Assembly (NCBI RefSeq): GCF_003031675.1
Contig: NZ_PYWX01000015.1
Location: 1-64,000 of the forward strand
Direction: 5' to 3'
DNA: 64,000 nucleotides
Origin: Pseudomonas palleroniana
GTDB taxonomy: Bacteria > Pseudomonadota > Gammaproteobacteria > Pseudomonadales > Pseudomonadaceae
The translations under genes and the position numbers were made by a program. This document shows positions 44,640 through 51,614 of this stretch, piece after piece. Position 1 is the first letter of the stretch; the number at the start of each line of letters is the position of its first letter. The notes beneath the pieces were generated by a model that was given only the letters and a program-made list of their open reading frames with translations, was not told the origin of the DNA and searched no databases.

Positions 44640-44951
44640 GAGGCGCCTATGGACACCTGCTCGATGGCAACATCGTTGAGAATGTGTATGCGCTGTTTCC
44701 CCTGCAGTTTTTCTTCATGAATGCGCACAGACAGCGCGTTGATCTCACCCTCATCGGCCGATGAACTCAGGGAAATACACCTTATCGCTGAACGGGCTGG
44801 TGCCCTTGGGACGGATGCTGAAGCTGCGGTGCAACGAATAGATGTCCTTGTCTGGAAGCCTGGCGATCAGGTCGAGCGCAACTTCCACCGTGTTCTGGTT
44901 GGAGCCGACCACGCCGATGCATTGCGCAGTCAGGGCATGGCATGAACACAC
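44640..44951 (-). pseudogene. Remnant of a SidA/IucD-type lysine/ornithine N-monooxygenase
   Basis: One frame (44751-44951) reads GVVGSNQNTVEVALDLIARL and later RPKGTSPFSDKVYFPEFI, the NADP-binding region of the SidA/PvdA/IucD family. It ends in a TGA. A second frame (44640-44750) continues with NALSVRIHEEKLQGKQRIHI, which fits a later part of such enzymes. About 35 residues appear to be missing between the two parts, and both ends of the gene are gone. The fragment abuts the lysE-family gene. Confidence 0.7.
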
Positions 44952-45103
44952 TCAAGGTAATTGGGGGCTGGCAAGCACAACGACGTCTTTCGCTGATTAA
45001 ACTAGCAGCAATTGTAAGCGCCGCGACTAATTATAAATTCATATGCTTATGACCCGTTGCCCAGAGGCTGGCGATGGCAGCGGAAGATGCCATCGCCACA
45101 GGC

Positions 45104-45670
45104 TCATCGAGGCTGCAACGCCTTTAGCTGCTCCTCGATATCTTGCGAGGGAAAGCGTTGCTTCAACTCGGCCAGTTTTGCCGTCGCAGCCGCTTCGTCC
45201 CCTGCCGCACGCAAGCGCAATACTTCCAGCAGCCCCTGCTCCAGCGGCTGCGGCGCGGTTCGTTTGGCCAGTTTGCCTTGGGGCAACGCCTCACTGCGCT
45301 GCGGGGCACTGTAAGACTCGGCCTGGGGCGGTGCACTCATAGGCGCAGGCGCAGACAGCGCCGCCGGCGCCGCCAGGCGCCCCTGTGGGCCCTGTGGCCC
45401 CTGTGTATCTAGGTCGAGCTCGGTGGTACGCATCACCACGCCGAGCATCAATGCCACGCCGGCAACCGTGGCGAACGCCATTTGCCAACGCGGCTGACGG
45501 CAGGCACGGCTCCAGCGCTGCCACAGGCTGAGCTTGGGCGCCGGCACCTCGCGGCGCGCGGTGGCCAGGATGAAGGCATCCAGCGACGCAGGCGGCTCGC
45601 CAATGCTGTGTTGACGCACATGCTGGATCAGCAGGTCGTCGGAATCCGGGGTCTGTCGGGAGTCGGTCAT
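45104..45670 (-). CDS. Putative anti-sigma factor, single-pass membrane protein
   Basis: 188 residues: a cytoplasmic N-terminus (about 1-65), one membrane helix (ATVAGVALMLGVVMRT, about 67-85), and a Pro/Ala-rich periplasmic part ending in a helical repeat (AAATAKLAELKQRFPSQDIE). Gene organisation and layout match anti-sigma factors, although no ZAS zinc motif is present. The start codon overlaps the sigma-factor stop by 4 bases. Confidence 0.75.
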   Translation of the reverse strand: MTDSRQTPDSDDLLIQHVRQHSIGEPPASLDAFILATARREVPAPKLSLWQRWSRACRQPRWQMAFATVAGVALMLGVVMRTTELDLDTQGPQGPQGRLAAPAALSAPAPMSAPPQAESYSAPQRSEALPQGKLAKRTAPQPLEQGLLEVLRLRAAGDEAAATAKLAELKQRFPSQDIEEQLKALQPR

Positions 45671-46239
45671 ACAGGTATCTCCTCGGCCAGCAGGCGGCGC
45701 AGTTTCTGCTGGGCGTAACGCAGGCGGCTTTTTACGGTTTCCAGCGGGGCGCCGGTGAGGGCGGCAATTTGCGGCACTTCAAGGTCGCCGTGCAGGCGCA
45801 GCAGGAAGACTTCGCGCTGGTCTTCGGGCAGGTCTTGCAACGCGGCGTCGAGGCGCGCCTGGTCGCGGCTCAGGCTCAGTTGCTGCTCGGGGCCGGCGCT
45901 GTCGTCGGCCTGGGCGTGCAGCTGTTCATCGTAACTGTCGTGCAACGGGTTGTGGATGCCGTGCTTGCGCCAATGGTCGATCAGGCGGTTACGGGCGATC
46001 TGAAACAACCACGTACGAAAACTTGCCCGGCCCTGGGGTTGGGTGGTGCTGCGGATCAGGCTGAGCCAGGTGTCCTGATAGATTTCTTCGGCCAGTTCAG
46101 CCTTGTTGCTCAGGGACACGAGGAACCGGTACAGGCCCTGGCGGTGCCGCGCATAGAGCCCTTCAAAGGCGGCGGCATCACCGGCGCGGTAACGGGCCAG
46201 CAGCGATTCGTCGCTGGGTGAGTCGTGTGGAACGGCCAT
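45667..46239 (-). CDS. ECF sigma factor
   Basis: 190 residues. Region 2: YRAGDAAAFEGLYARHRQGL ... EEIYQDTWLSLIRS ... FRTWLFQIARNRLIDHWRK; region 4: LPEDQREVFLLRLHGDLEVP then ALTGAPLETVKSRLRYAQ. A typical RpoE-type factor. AAAGGAG stands 12 bases before the ATG at 46239, a rather wide spacing. Encoded with the anti-sigma gene; a GII REPIN separates it from the VWA lipoprotein gene upstream. Confidence 0.92.
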   Translation of the reverse strand: MAVPHDSPSDESLLARYRAGDAAAFEGLYARHRQGLYRFLVSLSNKAELAEEIYQDTWLSLIRSTTQPQGRASFRTWLFQIARNRLIDHWRKHGIHNPLHDSYDEQLHAQADDSAGPEQQLSLSRDQARLDAALQDLPEDQREVFLLRLHGDLEVPQIAALTGAPLETVKSRLRYAQQKLRRLLAEEIPV

Positions 46240-46308
46240 GGGGTGGGCGAACTCCTTTCTGTCGGTCGAAGCTGATCTAACGGTAGGCCAGTTGCAGAAC
46301 ACATCATC

Positions 46309-46442
46309 TGTAGTGAGCGGGCTTGCCCCGCGCCGGGTGGCGCAGCCGCCCCAAACCCAGGCACCTCGGTCCTTCTGAAATACCGCGGCGTCCCTGTTGG
46401 GGCGGCTGCGCCACCCAGCGCGGGGCAAGCCCGCTCACTACA
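46309..46442. repeat. REPIN (GII-like) with nearly perfect 45-base arms
   Basis: TGTAGTGAGCGGGCTTGCCC with CGCGC...GGTGGCGCAGCCGCCCC at the left, inverted at the right. The extended arms make it the most perfect palindrome in the window. It is the only element of this type here, between the ECF sigma gene and the VWA lipoprotein gene. Confidence 0.92.
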
Positions 46443-46480
46443 GGTTAGGGCATGCCGCCCAGATTTGGACGGGGTCGAGA

Positions 46481-48121
46481 TCAGGGTTTGAGGTTCTGGG
46501 CCAACTCCACCAGTTGCACGAACTCATTGCGCAGGCCGAAAGGGTCATCGCCGCGAGCCGAGCGGGCCAGTTTGGCGGTGTCCTGCAAACTCATGCTGCC
46601 AGTGTAGCGGCCATCGCCCTTGAGCTGTTGGGCGAAAGCGGCCACGGCAGCCGAGAAGCGCAGGTCGTCGCTGGCCGGGGTGGGCTGGTTGGCGATAGGG
46701 CGTTCGATCAACTGGCTGTTGCCGCCCGCAGCAGGCTTGTAGCGCACCCGTAACATCGCCAGCTCGGCGGACTGACCGTCGGCCGCAGGCGCAGCGGCGT
46801 ATCGCAACGGCTCCAGCCAGCCCTTCTCGCCCCTGGGGACGATTTCGTACAGCGCGGTCACCGTGTGCCCTGCGCCAATTTCACCGGCATCGACCTTGTC
46901 GTTGTTGAAATCCTCACGCTTGAGGGTGCGGTTTTCATAGCCCAGCAGGCGGTATTCGCTGACCTGGGCGGGGTTGAATTCCACCTGCAATTTCACATCC
47001 CGTGCCACCACGGCCAGGGTCGAGCTGAGTTGCTCGACCAACACTTTGCGCGCTTCGCGCAGGTTGTCGATGTAGGCGTAGTTACCGTCGCCCGCGTCGG
47101 CCAGTTGCTCCATCAGGTGTTCGTTGTAGTTGTCTACACCGAAGCCGAGGGTGGTGAGGGATACGCCGCTTTTGCGCTGCTCGACCGCCATTTGCTTGAG
47201 GCTGTCGAAGTCGCTGACGCCCACGTTGAAGTCGCCGTCGGTGGCCAGCAGGATGCGGTTGATGCCCTTGTCGATAAAACCTTCGCGGGCCATCTGGTAG
47301 GCCATTTCAATACCGGAGGCACCGGCCGTGGAGCCGCCGGCGGTGAGCTGGTCGATGGCGTTGCGGATCTTCACCTTGTCACGGCCCGACGTCGGTTGGA
47401 GCACCACGCGGGATTCACCGGCGTAGACCACTAGCGACACGCGGTCCTGCTCGCGCAACTGATCCACCAGCAATTTCAGCGTGCTTTTCACCAACGGCAA
47501 GCCTTCGCGGCGGTCCATGGAGCCGGACACATCCACCAGGAACACCAGGTTGGCGGGCGCCAGTTCCGCTACGGCTTTATCGGACGCCTTGATGCCAATG
47601 CGCAGCAGCTGGGTATGCGGGTTCCACGGCGTGGCGGCGACTTCGGTGGTCACACCAAAGGGCGAGCCGTCGGTGGGCAGTGCGTAGCTGTAAGGGAAGT
47701 AATTGAGCATTTCCTCCAGTCGCACGGCGCCTTCGGGCGGCAGGCGGCCTTGGTTGAGGAAGCGTCGTACGTTGGCGTAGCTGCCGGTATCGACATCCAC
47801 GCTGAAGGTGGAGACCGGGGTTTCGGCGACGCGATGCACCGGGTTCTGCGGCAGGTTTTCGTATTGCTCGCGGGGTTCGCTGCGATAGTCCACCGCCGCT
47901 GATTCCGGCATCTGCAAGCGCGCAGTCATCGGTGCGGGCGTTATCGCGGCTTTCGCCAAAGCCCCTTGGGGCGCCACGCTTTGCAACTCGGAAATGGGCG
48001 CCGACTCATCCGGCGTGGCCACTTGGGTGGACGACGGGCCCCCACAGCCGGCCAGCGCTACCAGCATGGTAACGGCAAAACCTTGGGCGGTAGGACGCAA
48101 GAAGAGCAGAGGATGGGACAT
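46481..48121 (-). CDS. VWA-domain lipoprotein (YfbK-like)
   Basis: 546 residues: lipoprotein signal with lipobox ALAGC (about residue 27), a VWF-N-like segment (TFSVDVDTGSYANVRRFL), a VWA domain with the MIDAS motif DVSGSM, ATDGDFNVG and GGSTAGASG, and a C-terminal DUF3520-type region. Such proteins bind metal-dependent partners at the cell envelope; function unknown. The start at MSHPLLF was chosen over an upstream ATG 11 codons earlier because it gives a normal signal. Upstream in the same direction as the ECF sigma/anti-sigma pair. Confidence 0.88.
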   Translation of the reverse strand: MSHPLLFLRPTAQGFAVTMLVALAGCGGPSSTQVATPDESAPISELQSVAPQGALAKAAITPAPMTARLQMPESAAVDYRSEPREQYENLPQNPVHRVAETPVSTFSVDVDTGSYANVRRFLNQGRLPPEGAVRLEEMLNYFPYSYALPTDGSPFGVTTEVAATPWNPHTQLLRIGIKASDKAVAELAPANLVFLVDVSGSMDRREGLPLVKSTLKLLVDQLREQDRVSLVVYAGESRVVLQPTSGRDKVKIRNAIDQLTAGGSTAGASGIEMAYQMAREGFIDKGINRILLATDGDFNVGVSDFDSLKQMAVEQRKSGVSLTTLGFGVDNYNEHLMEQLADAGDGNYAYIDNLREARKVLVEQLSSTLAVVARDVKLQVEFNPAQVSEYRLLGYENRTLKREDFNNDKVDAGEIGAGHTVTALYEIVPRGEKGWLEPLRYAAAPAADGQSAELAMLRVRYKPAAGGNSQLIERPIANQPTPASDDLRFSAAVAAFAQQLKGDGRYTGSMSLQDTAKLARSARGDDPFGLRNEFVQLVELAQNLKP

Positions 48122-48229
48122 GGGCTGAACCTCGTGAGTGAATGATCCGTTCACAAGGTCAGACGCAAGTTAATAAGGGTTCGGGTTAATCCGCATGCGC
48201 TGGCACAACAGCGTGTCTCGAACAAAAAA

Positions 48230-48922
48230 CTACTTAAGCTCTTTGACCAGGTACTCGCCGGATATCCGGGTGATGCCGGTCAACGCCCGGCGCACGGCTT
48301 CAGGGTCGGTGCGGTAGGTCAGCGGGGTGTAGCCATAGACATTCTGACCATTGAACGGGGTGATCGCCTCACTGGTGCGCCAGATCATCTTGTCACCGCG
48401 ATCCATCTGCGCCACCACGTTGAGGGTGGGGTAAATCACGCTGCTGAAACCCTGGGTGAGGCGAAAGCCCCACTCGGCCACGGTCAGCTGGATCTGTGCA
48501 TCGGCAGGCTCATCGTCGCCTACGACCTTGAGGGTAGAAGTCTTGCCCAACGCATCGATAAAGCCTTGCTTGAGCAATACACCTAAATCGATTTTTTCGG
48601 CATCCATCACCGTCAGGATTGCCACCGGTGTCGGCATCTCGGCCAGTTGCCCAAGCTTCATACCCGCCGCAAACCCGGCGCCGCTCAATGCGGCAGTGCC
48701 CACCTTGGACGCCCCACTGGCCATGCCAACACCCGCGCCAAGCCCGGCGCCCAACGCCGCGCCCCAGGCTTGTTCACGACCGAAATACACCATGTTCTTT
48801 TCCCACTTCACGGGCAGGACTTTCACGGTCTTGATCTGCGCGCGGTCTTCGGGAGTCATGGGATGGCTGACGCAGCCGCCGAGGATGAAAGCGGTGAGCA
48901 ATATGAGCAAGAGGTGTTTCAT
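48230..48922 (-). CDS. Lipoprotein of unknown function
   Basis: 230 residues with lipobox ILGGC (Cys at about residue 17). A glycine-rich helical stretch (AALGAGLGAGVGMASGASKV) follows residue 50, then a mixed alpha/beta domain. No family recognised. Start at 48922 fits the lipoprotein signal; the frame extends 37 codons upstream. It is next to another small lipoprotein gene in the same direction. Confidence 0.8.
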   Translation of the reverse strand: MKHLLLILLTAFILGGCVSHPMTPEDRAQIKTVKVLPVKWEKNMVYFGREQAWGAALGAGLGAGVGMASGASKVGTAALSGAGFAAGMKLGQLAEMPTPVAILTVMDAEKIDLGVLLKQGFIDALGKTSTLKVVGDDEPADAQIQLTVAEWGFRLTQGFSSVIYPTLNVVAQMDRGDKMIWRTSEAITPFNGQNVYGYTPLTYRTDPEAVRRALTGITRISGEYLVKELK

Positions 48923-48965
48923 ATCAGTCCTTGAATATTTGCGCTGTAGAGGCGGCTGCATCGGT

Positions 48966-49517
48966 TTATTTTGGAATGATGATCGGAATAAACATCGGCG
49001 CAGGTGCAGGCGGCGGACTAATCTGGCCTTCACTCTTTACCACCGTGATTCCTTTGCTTTTCAGGGTTTCGAACAACCGCTCGGTCCCAGCTGCATCGTC
49101 GTACCCGCCATCATCAATCGTTACGCTCAGGCCCAGCAGCCGCTGGCCTTCCGTCAACTGCAATTGCCGGGCACGGAAGAAGGACCAGATAGAGATCTTT
49201 TTGAGGGCCGACAATTTTACGTTCGCCAGTTCTTCATACTTCATGGTTTTGCCGTTCCAGCCCATCACGAACAAATCATTGGACGTCAGCGCAAAAGTGC
49301 AGAAGTAGTAAGTGCCTGTATTCGAGTTGGGCGTAGTGATGATCAGTGAGCAACGGCCATGTTGAATAATCGGGTCGCTGATATCCGGAAAGCTTTTGAC
49401 CAGATCGGAAGGGTACTGCGCGCGGTCGTAGTAAACCGTCGCTCTATCGTAAGGAGTGGTGTTACAGCCGGTAAGTGACAGTGCTATGCCCAGCAAAACC
49501 CATACAGCAAAACGCAT
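48966..49517 (-). CDS. Lipoprotein of unknown function
   Basis: 183 residues with lipobox SLTGC (Cys at 18), no recognised family. The C-terminus is Pro/Ile-rich (PPPAPAPMFIPIIIPK). AGGGAG precedes the ATG. It is separated by 43 bases from the downstream lipoprotein gene, probably one transcript. Confidence 0.8.
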   Translation of the reverse strand: MRFAVWVLLGIALSLTGCNTTPYDRATVYYDRAQYPSDLVKSFPDISDPIIQHGRCSLIITTPNSNTGTYYFCTFALTSNDLFVMGWNGKTMKYEELANVKLSALKKISIWSFFRARQLQLTEGQRLLGLSVTIDDGGYDDAAGTERLFETLKSKGITVVKSEGQISPPPAPAPMFIPIIIPK

Positions 49518-49740
49518 TGAATACTCCCTATCGCAGCCTATTTCATTCGAAACGGCGCGTTGTCCATGCAGATGATGGGTTTAGGTTCAGGCTTAAAAGC
49601 CAGCAACGACCCGCCAACCTAATAATATCACAAGGCCACCACCAAAGAAAAATAGGGCTCAGACAGCCATGCGAAAAAAACTTGGTCGACTCCTTATTTC
49701 ACAAAATAAAGATGATGCCGGGAAGCGCCGAGCGCAAGGC

Positions 49741-49770
49741 TTGCGCGGGTTTGGGTGAGGGGCTTATAGT
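49741..49770 (+). promoter_or_regulatory. Sigma-70 promoter of the structured leader
   Basis: TTGCGC, 18 bases, TATAGT. A transcript would start near 49777, at the beginning of a TCGCCC-AACA-GGGCGA hairpin. Confidence 0.55.
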
Positions 49771-49776
49771 CCGGCC

Positions 49777-50004
49777 GTCGCCCAACAGGGCGATCGGGTT
49801 TGGCGATCCGTTGACCGTATGCGAAAGCTTTCTGCTTGCTTGCAGGAGTTTTCGTACCCGCATCGCTGCTTTCATGGCGGCTGTGCGCGGGAGACCTTCG
49901 GGTCTGCCGGAACTCGGTCCCGGTTCGCCAACCTGCGTACAGCTGTCACCCAATCGTTTGGCGACGACAGGTGACAGCCTCACATACTGACCGAGGTTGT
50001 ACCC
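49777..50004 (+). ncRNA. Structured 5' leader of the DUF3077 gene
   Basis: About 228 bases between the predicted promoter and the start codon hold several stem-loops: TCGCCC-AACA-GGGCGA (49778-49793), CTGC/GCAG around 49830-49845, AGACC-TTCG-GGTCT near 49891-49904, and GCTGTCACC...GGTGACAGC (49942-49950 / 49970-49978), the last 26 bases before the ATG. The length and structure suggest a regulatory RNA leader. I recall similar leaders before other DUF3077/DUF6124 genes in fluorescent pseudomonads, but cannot verify it here. The rest of the 49518-50004 gap is featureless. Confidence 0.5.
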
Positions 50005-50274
50005 ATGAATCGATACATGCCCCTAACCGGCCACGATTGCACCGTCCCAGCTCTAATGATCGACACCCAGGCACCCCTCGACATCCTTCACGACGCCGCC
50101 GTGCACCGCATTCGGGCTGTCACCCAATTGCTGGAAAACCTGGCCTTCCGAGAACAACTCAGCAGCGATGCCGTAGTACTTTCAGACTTCGCCCACTTGC
50201 TGGCCATTCCGCTACGCGACGGGTGTGATTTGCTGGATGTCATCAGTCGTAGGCTTAATGCTGATCCGCCATGA
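50005..50274 (+). CDS. DUF3077/DUF6124-family small protein
   Basis: 89 residues. The C-terminal half, IRAVTQLLENLAFREQLSSD then VLSDFAHLLAIPLRDGCDLL, looks like the DUF3077 helical domain common in Pseudomonas. No signal peptide, no known function. A hairpin (50283-50304) follows. The Shine-Dalgarno region (GAGGTTGTACCC) lies right after the last leader hairpin, so the leader may control translation. Confidence 0.8.
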   Translation: MNRYMPLTGHDCTVPALMIDTQAPLDILHDAAVHRIRAVTQLLENLAFREQLSSDAVVLSDFAHLLAIPLRDGCDLLDVISRRLNADPP

Positions 50275-50282
50275 GTGAAAAT

Positions 50283-50304
50283 CGGGCGGCCGCAGTGTCG
50301 CCCG
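50283..50304 (+). terminator. Hairpin after the DUF3077 gene
   Basis: CGGGCG...CGCCCG with a 10-base loop followed by CTTTGGCTTTG; a weak terminator-like hairpin 8 bases after the stop codon. Confidence 0.4.
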
Positions 50305-50331
50305 CTTTGGCTTTGTGCGCGGATGGAAAGG

Positions 50332-50395
50332 CATTTAAAAGAGCAACTCTGCTGACCTTCAAAAAAAGTAAAACCGTGGTCCCACCCTTATTTTT
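50332..50395. repeat. Direct repeat, copy 1 (flanks orphan immunity gene)
   Basis: CATTTAAAAGAGCAACTCTG then CTGACC...AAAACCGTGGTC...CCCTTATTTTT. About 63 bases, similar to copy 2 at 50987-51048 in the same orientation. The core AAACCGTGGTC is also present inverted at 50884-50906. Together they bracket the orphan immunity gene. Confidence 0.7.
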
Positions 50396-50400
50396 ATCTA

Positions 50401-50814
50401 TCAAGTATCTTTTGACGGAACTATCGAAGAAGCCGAAAGAAAAACTTCAATAATTTTTCGATCTGCATCATTCTTCGCAAAACGCTTAAGCACAGGGATA
50501 AGATGATAAAACAATAACTCCATCCTGCTAGGATCTTTGGGCAATGCATCGTTAATACATGCAACCATTAACTTAATTGACATGATTGACGCGAACACTT
50601 CATACCCTCTAGCGCTAGAGAACGGAATCTTCTTGAAATAATAGTCCGCTAAACGTTTCTGCTCTGGTCTTTTCCAAGATCTATGAGGAAGAAGCAATAA
50701 AGCCTAACCCCAATTATCTGAAGAAAGAGGGTACCGGCTCAATATCCAAGCTGCCGCCTGATCAGAAGTCATTTTCGCCAGCTCTTTACGGAGTGAGATT
50801 AATTTAGAATCCAT
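50401..50814 (-). pseudogene. Orphan CDI-type immunity gene interrupted by an in-frame TAG
   Basis: A 138-codon frame starts at ATG 50814 (MDSKLISLRKELAKMTSDQA) with AAGGAG 10 bases upstream, and runs in frame to 50401 except for one TAG at codon 37. The part after the TAG begins ALLLLPHRSWKRPEQKRLAD and contains a hydrophobic helix; it resembles orphan CdiI-like proteins I have seen downstream of Pseudomonas cdiI genes, though I cannot name a Pfam family. It is the second immunity-like gene after cdiA. Unless a suppressor tRNA or an internal start is used, it is a nonsense pseudogene. Confidence 0.65.
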
Positions 50815-50883
50815 ACCAAGCTATCTCCTTGGACTAAATGATTTTTTCGGCAACCCAGAGTTAGCCTTTAGGGTAGCAGGAGG

Positions 50884-50906
50884 AAATAGGGGGCAGACCA
50901 CTATTC
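50884..50906. repeat. Inverted copy of the GTGGTC...CCCTATT repeat core
   Basis: AAATAGGGGGCAGACCACTA followed by TTC; the reverse complement of GTGGTCTG(A)CCCCTATT in copy 2. It lies in the low-GC gap 50815-51155 between the two immunity genes. Confidence 0.65.
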
Positions 50907-50986
50907 TTCTCTAATTATATAAGAGCTTACAGCTTAGCCGCCCATCACCAGGCCAACAAAATCGAATAATTACGAAAAACAAAATA

Positions 50987-51048
50987 CATTTTAAAAGAGC
51001 AATTCTTCTGACCTCAAAAAACATAAAACCGTGGTCTGACCCCTATTC
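50987..51048. repeat. Direct repeat, copy 2
   Basis: CATTTTAAAAGAGCAATTCT then TCTGACC...AAAACCGTGGTCTGACCCCTATTC, same orientation as 50332-50395. Its end contains the stop codon of the toxin-tail remnant next to it. Confidence 0.7.
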
Positions 51049-51117
51049 CTTTGGATCAATAGATGGTTTACCGCCACTGAAACCACTAGAACCGGCACCT
51101 TTTGAACCATCTAAAAA
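51043..51117 (-). other. Remnant of a displaced toxin C-terminal tail (candidate)
   Basis: 24 open codons on the minus strand read LDGSKGAGSSGFSGGKPSID then PKE and a TAG that belongs to the adjacent repeat. A TGA precedes it. The Gly/Ser-rich composition and position between cdiI and an orphan immunity gene suggest the last part of a displaced CdiA-CT. The rest of the toxin is missing. It is short, so chance cannot be excluded. Confidence 0.4.
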
Positions 51118-51155
51118 TCACACAACTATCTAATCCATTACTACACGTAAAGCAA

Positions 51156-51614
51156 TTAATTTGACATTAGCGTCGCTTTCCACAAGCGTCCATCTTTCGA
51201 AAATTCCATGCGTAGAGCGTACGTATTAAACTCATATTTCAGCCACTGCTGTACATAGCCGATTAACATATCCACTCTACCTGGCGCCTCTTTGCTAGGC
51301 GAGCCTAGCTCTGCAATAACATCTTCAACACGCCATGCTTGAGCTATACGACCAAGCGCATCTTCCTTATATGCCGAATAACCTTCATGAGGTTGCACAA
51401 AAAAATGAATGTGACTTAATTTTTCCGAACGAAACCCAATCTCTATGCCAGATTTAATAAACTTATAAAATCTTGTCTTACCTTCCGGGTCATTATAGTT
51501 ATCCGGGGTTTCCGAAACGGCTGGCAATTCTCCGACTCTTCGACATAAGTCGGTGACTATTTCCCCGCTTTCATTTTGACCAAGAGCCCGAACAAAATCT
51601 GACCAAGTGTTCAT
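51156..51614 (-). CDS. cdiI: CDI immunity protein
   Basis: 152 residues, with IEIGFRSEKLSHIHFFVQPH and IGYVQQWLKYEFNTYALRME. Resembles immunity proteins found directly after polymorphic toxins. Its start codon overlaps the cdiA stop (TAATG at 51612-51616), a translational coupling typical of toxin/immunity pairs. Soluble; no signal. Low GC compared with cdiB. It is expected to neutralise the CdiA toxin tip. Confidence 0.8.
   Translation of the reverse strand: MNTWSDFVRALGQNESGEIVTDLCRRVGELPAVSETPDNYNDPEGKTRFYKFIKSGIEIGFRSEKLSHIHFFVQPHEGYSAYKEDALGRIAQAWRVEDVIAELGSPSKEAPGRVDMLIGYVQQWLKYEFNTYALRMEFSKDGRLWKATLMSN

Noticed and set aside
50271..50453. 60-codon plus-strand frame overlapping the end of the DUF3077 gene (ATGA)
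   Set aside because: It reads through a terminator-like hairpin and the direct repeat, and the product looks random; coupling by ATGA is the only support.
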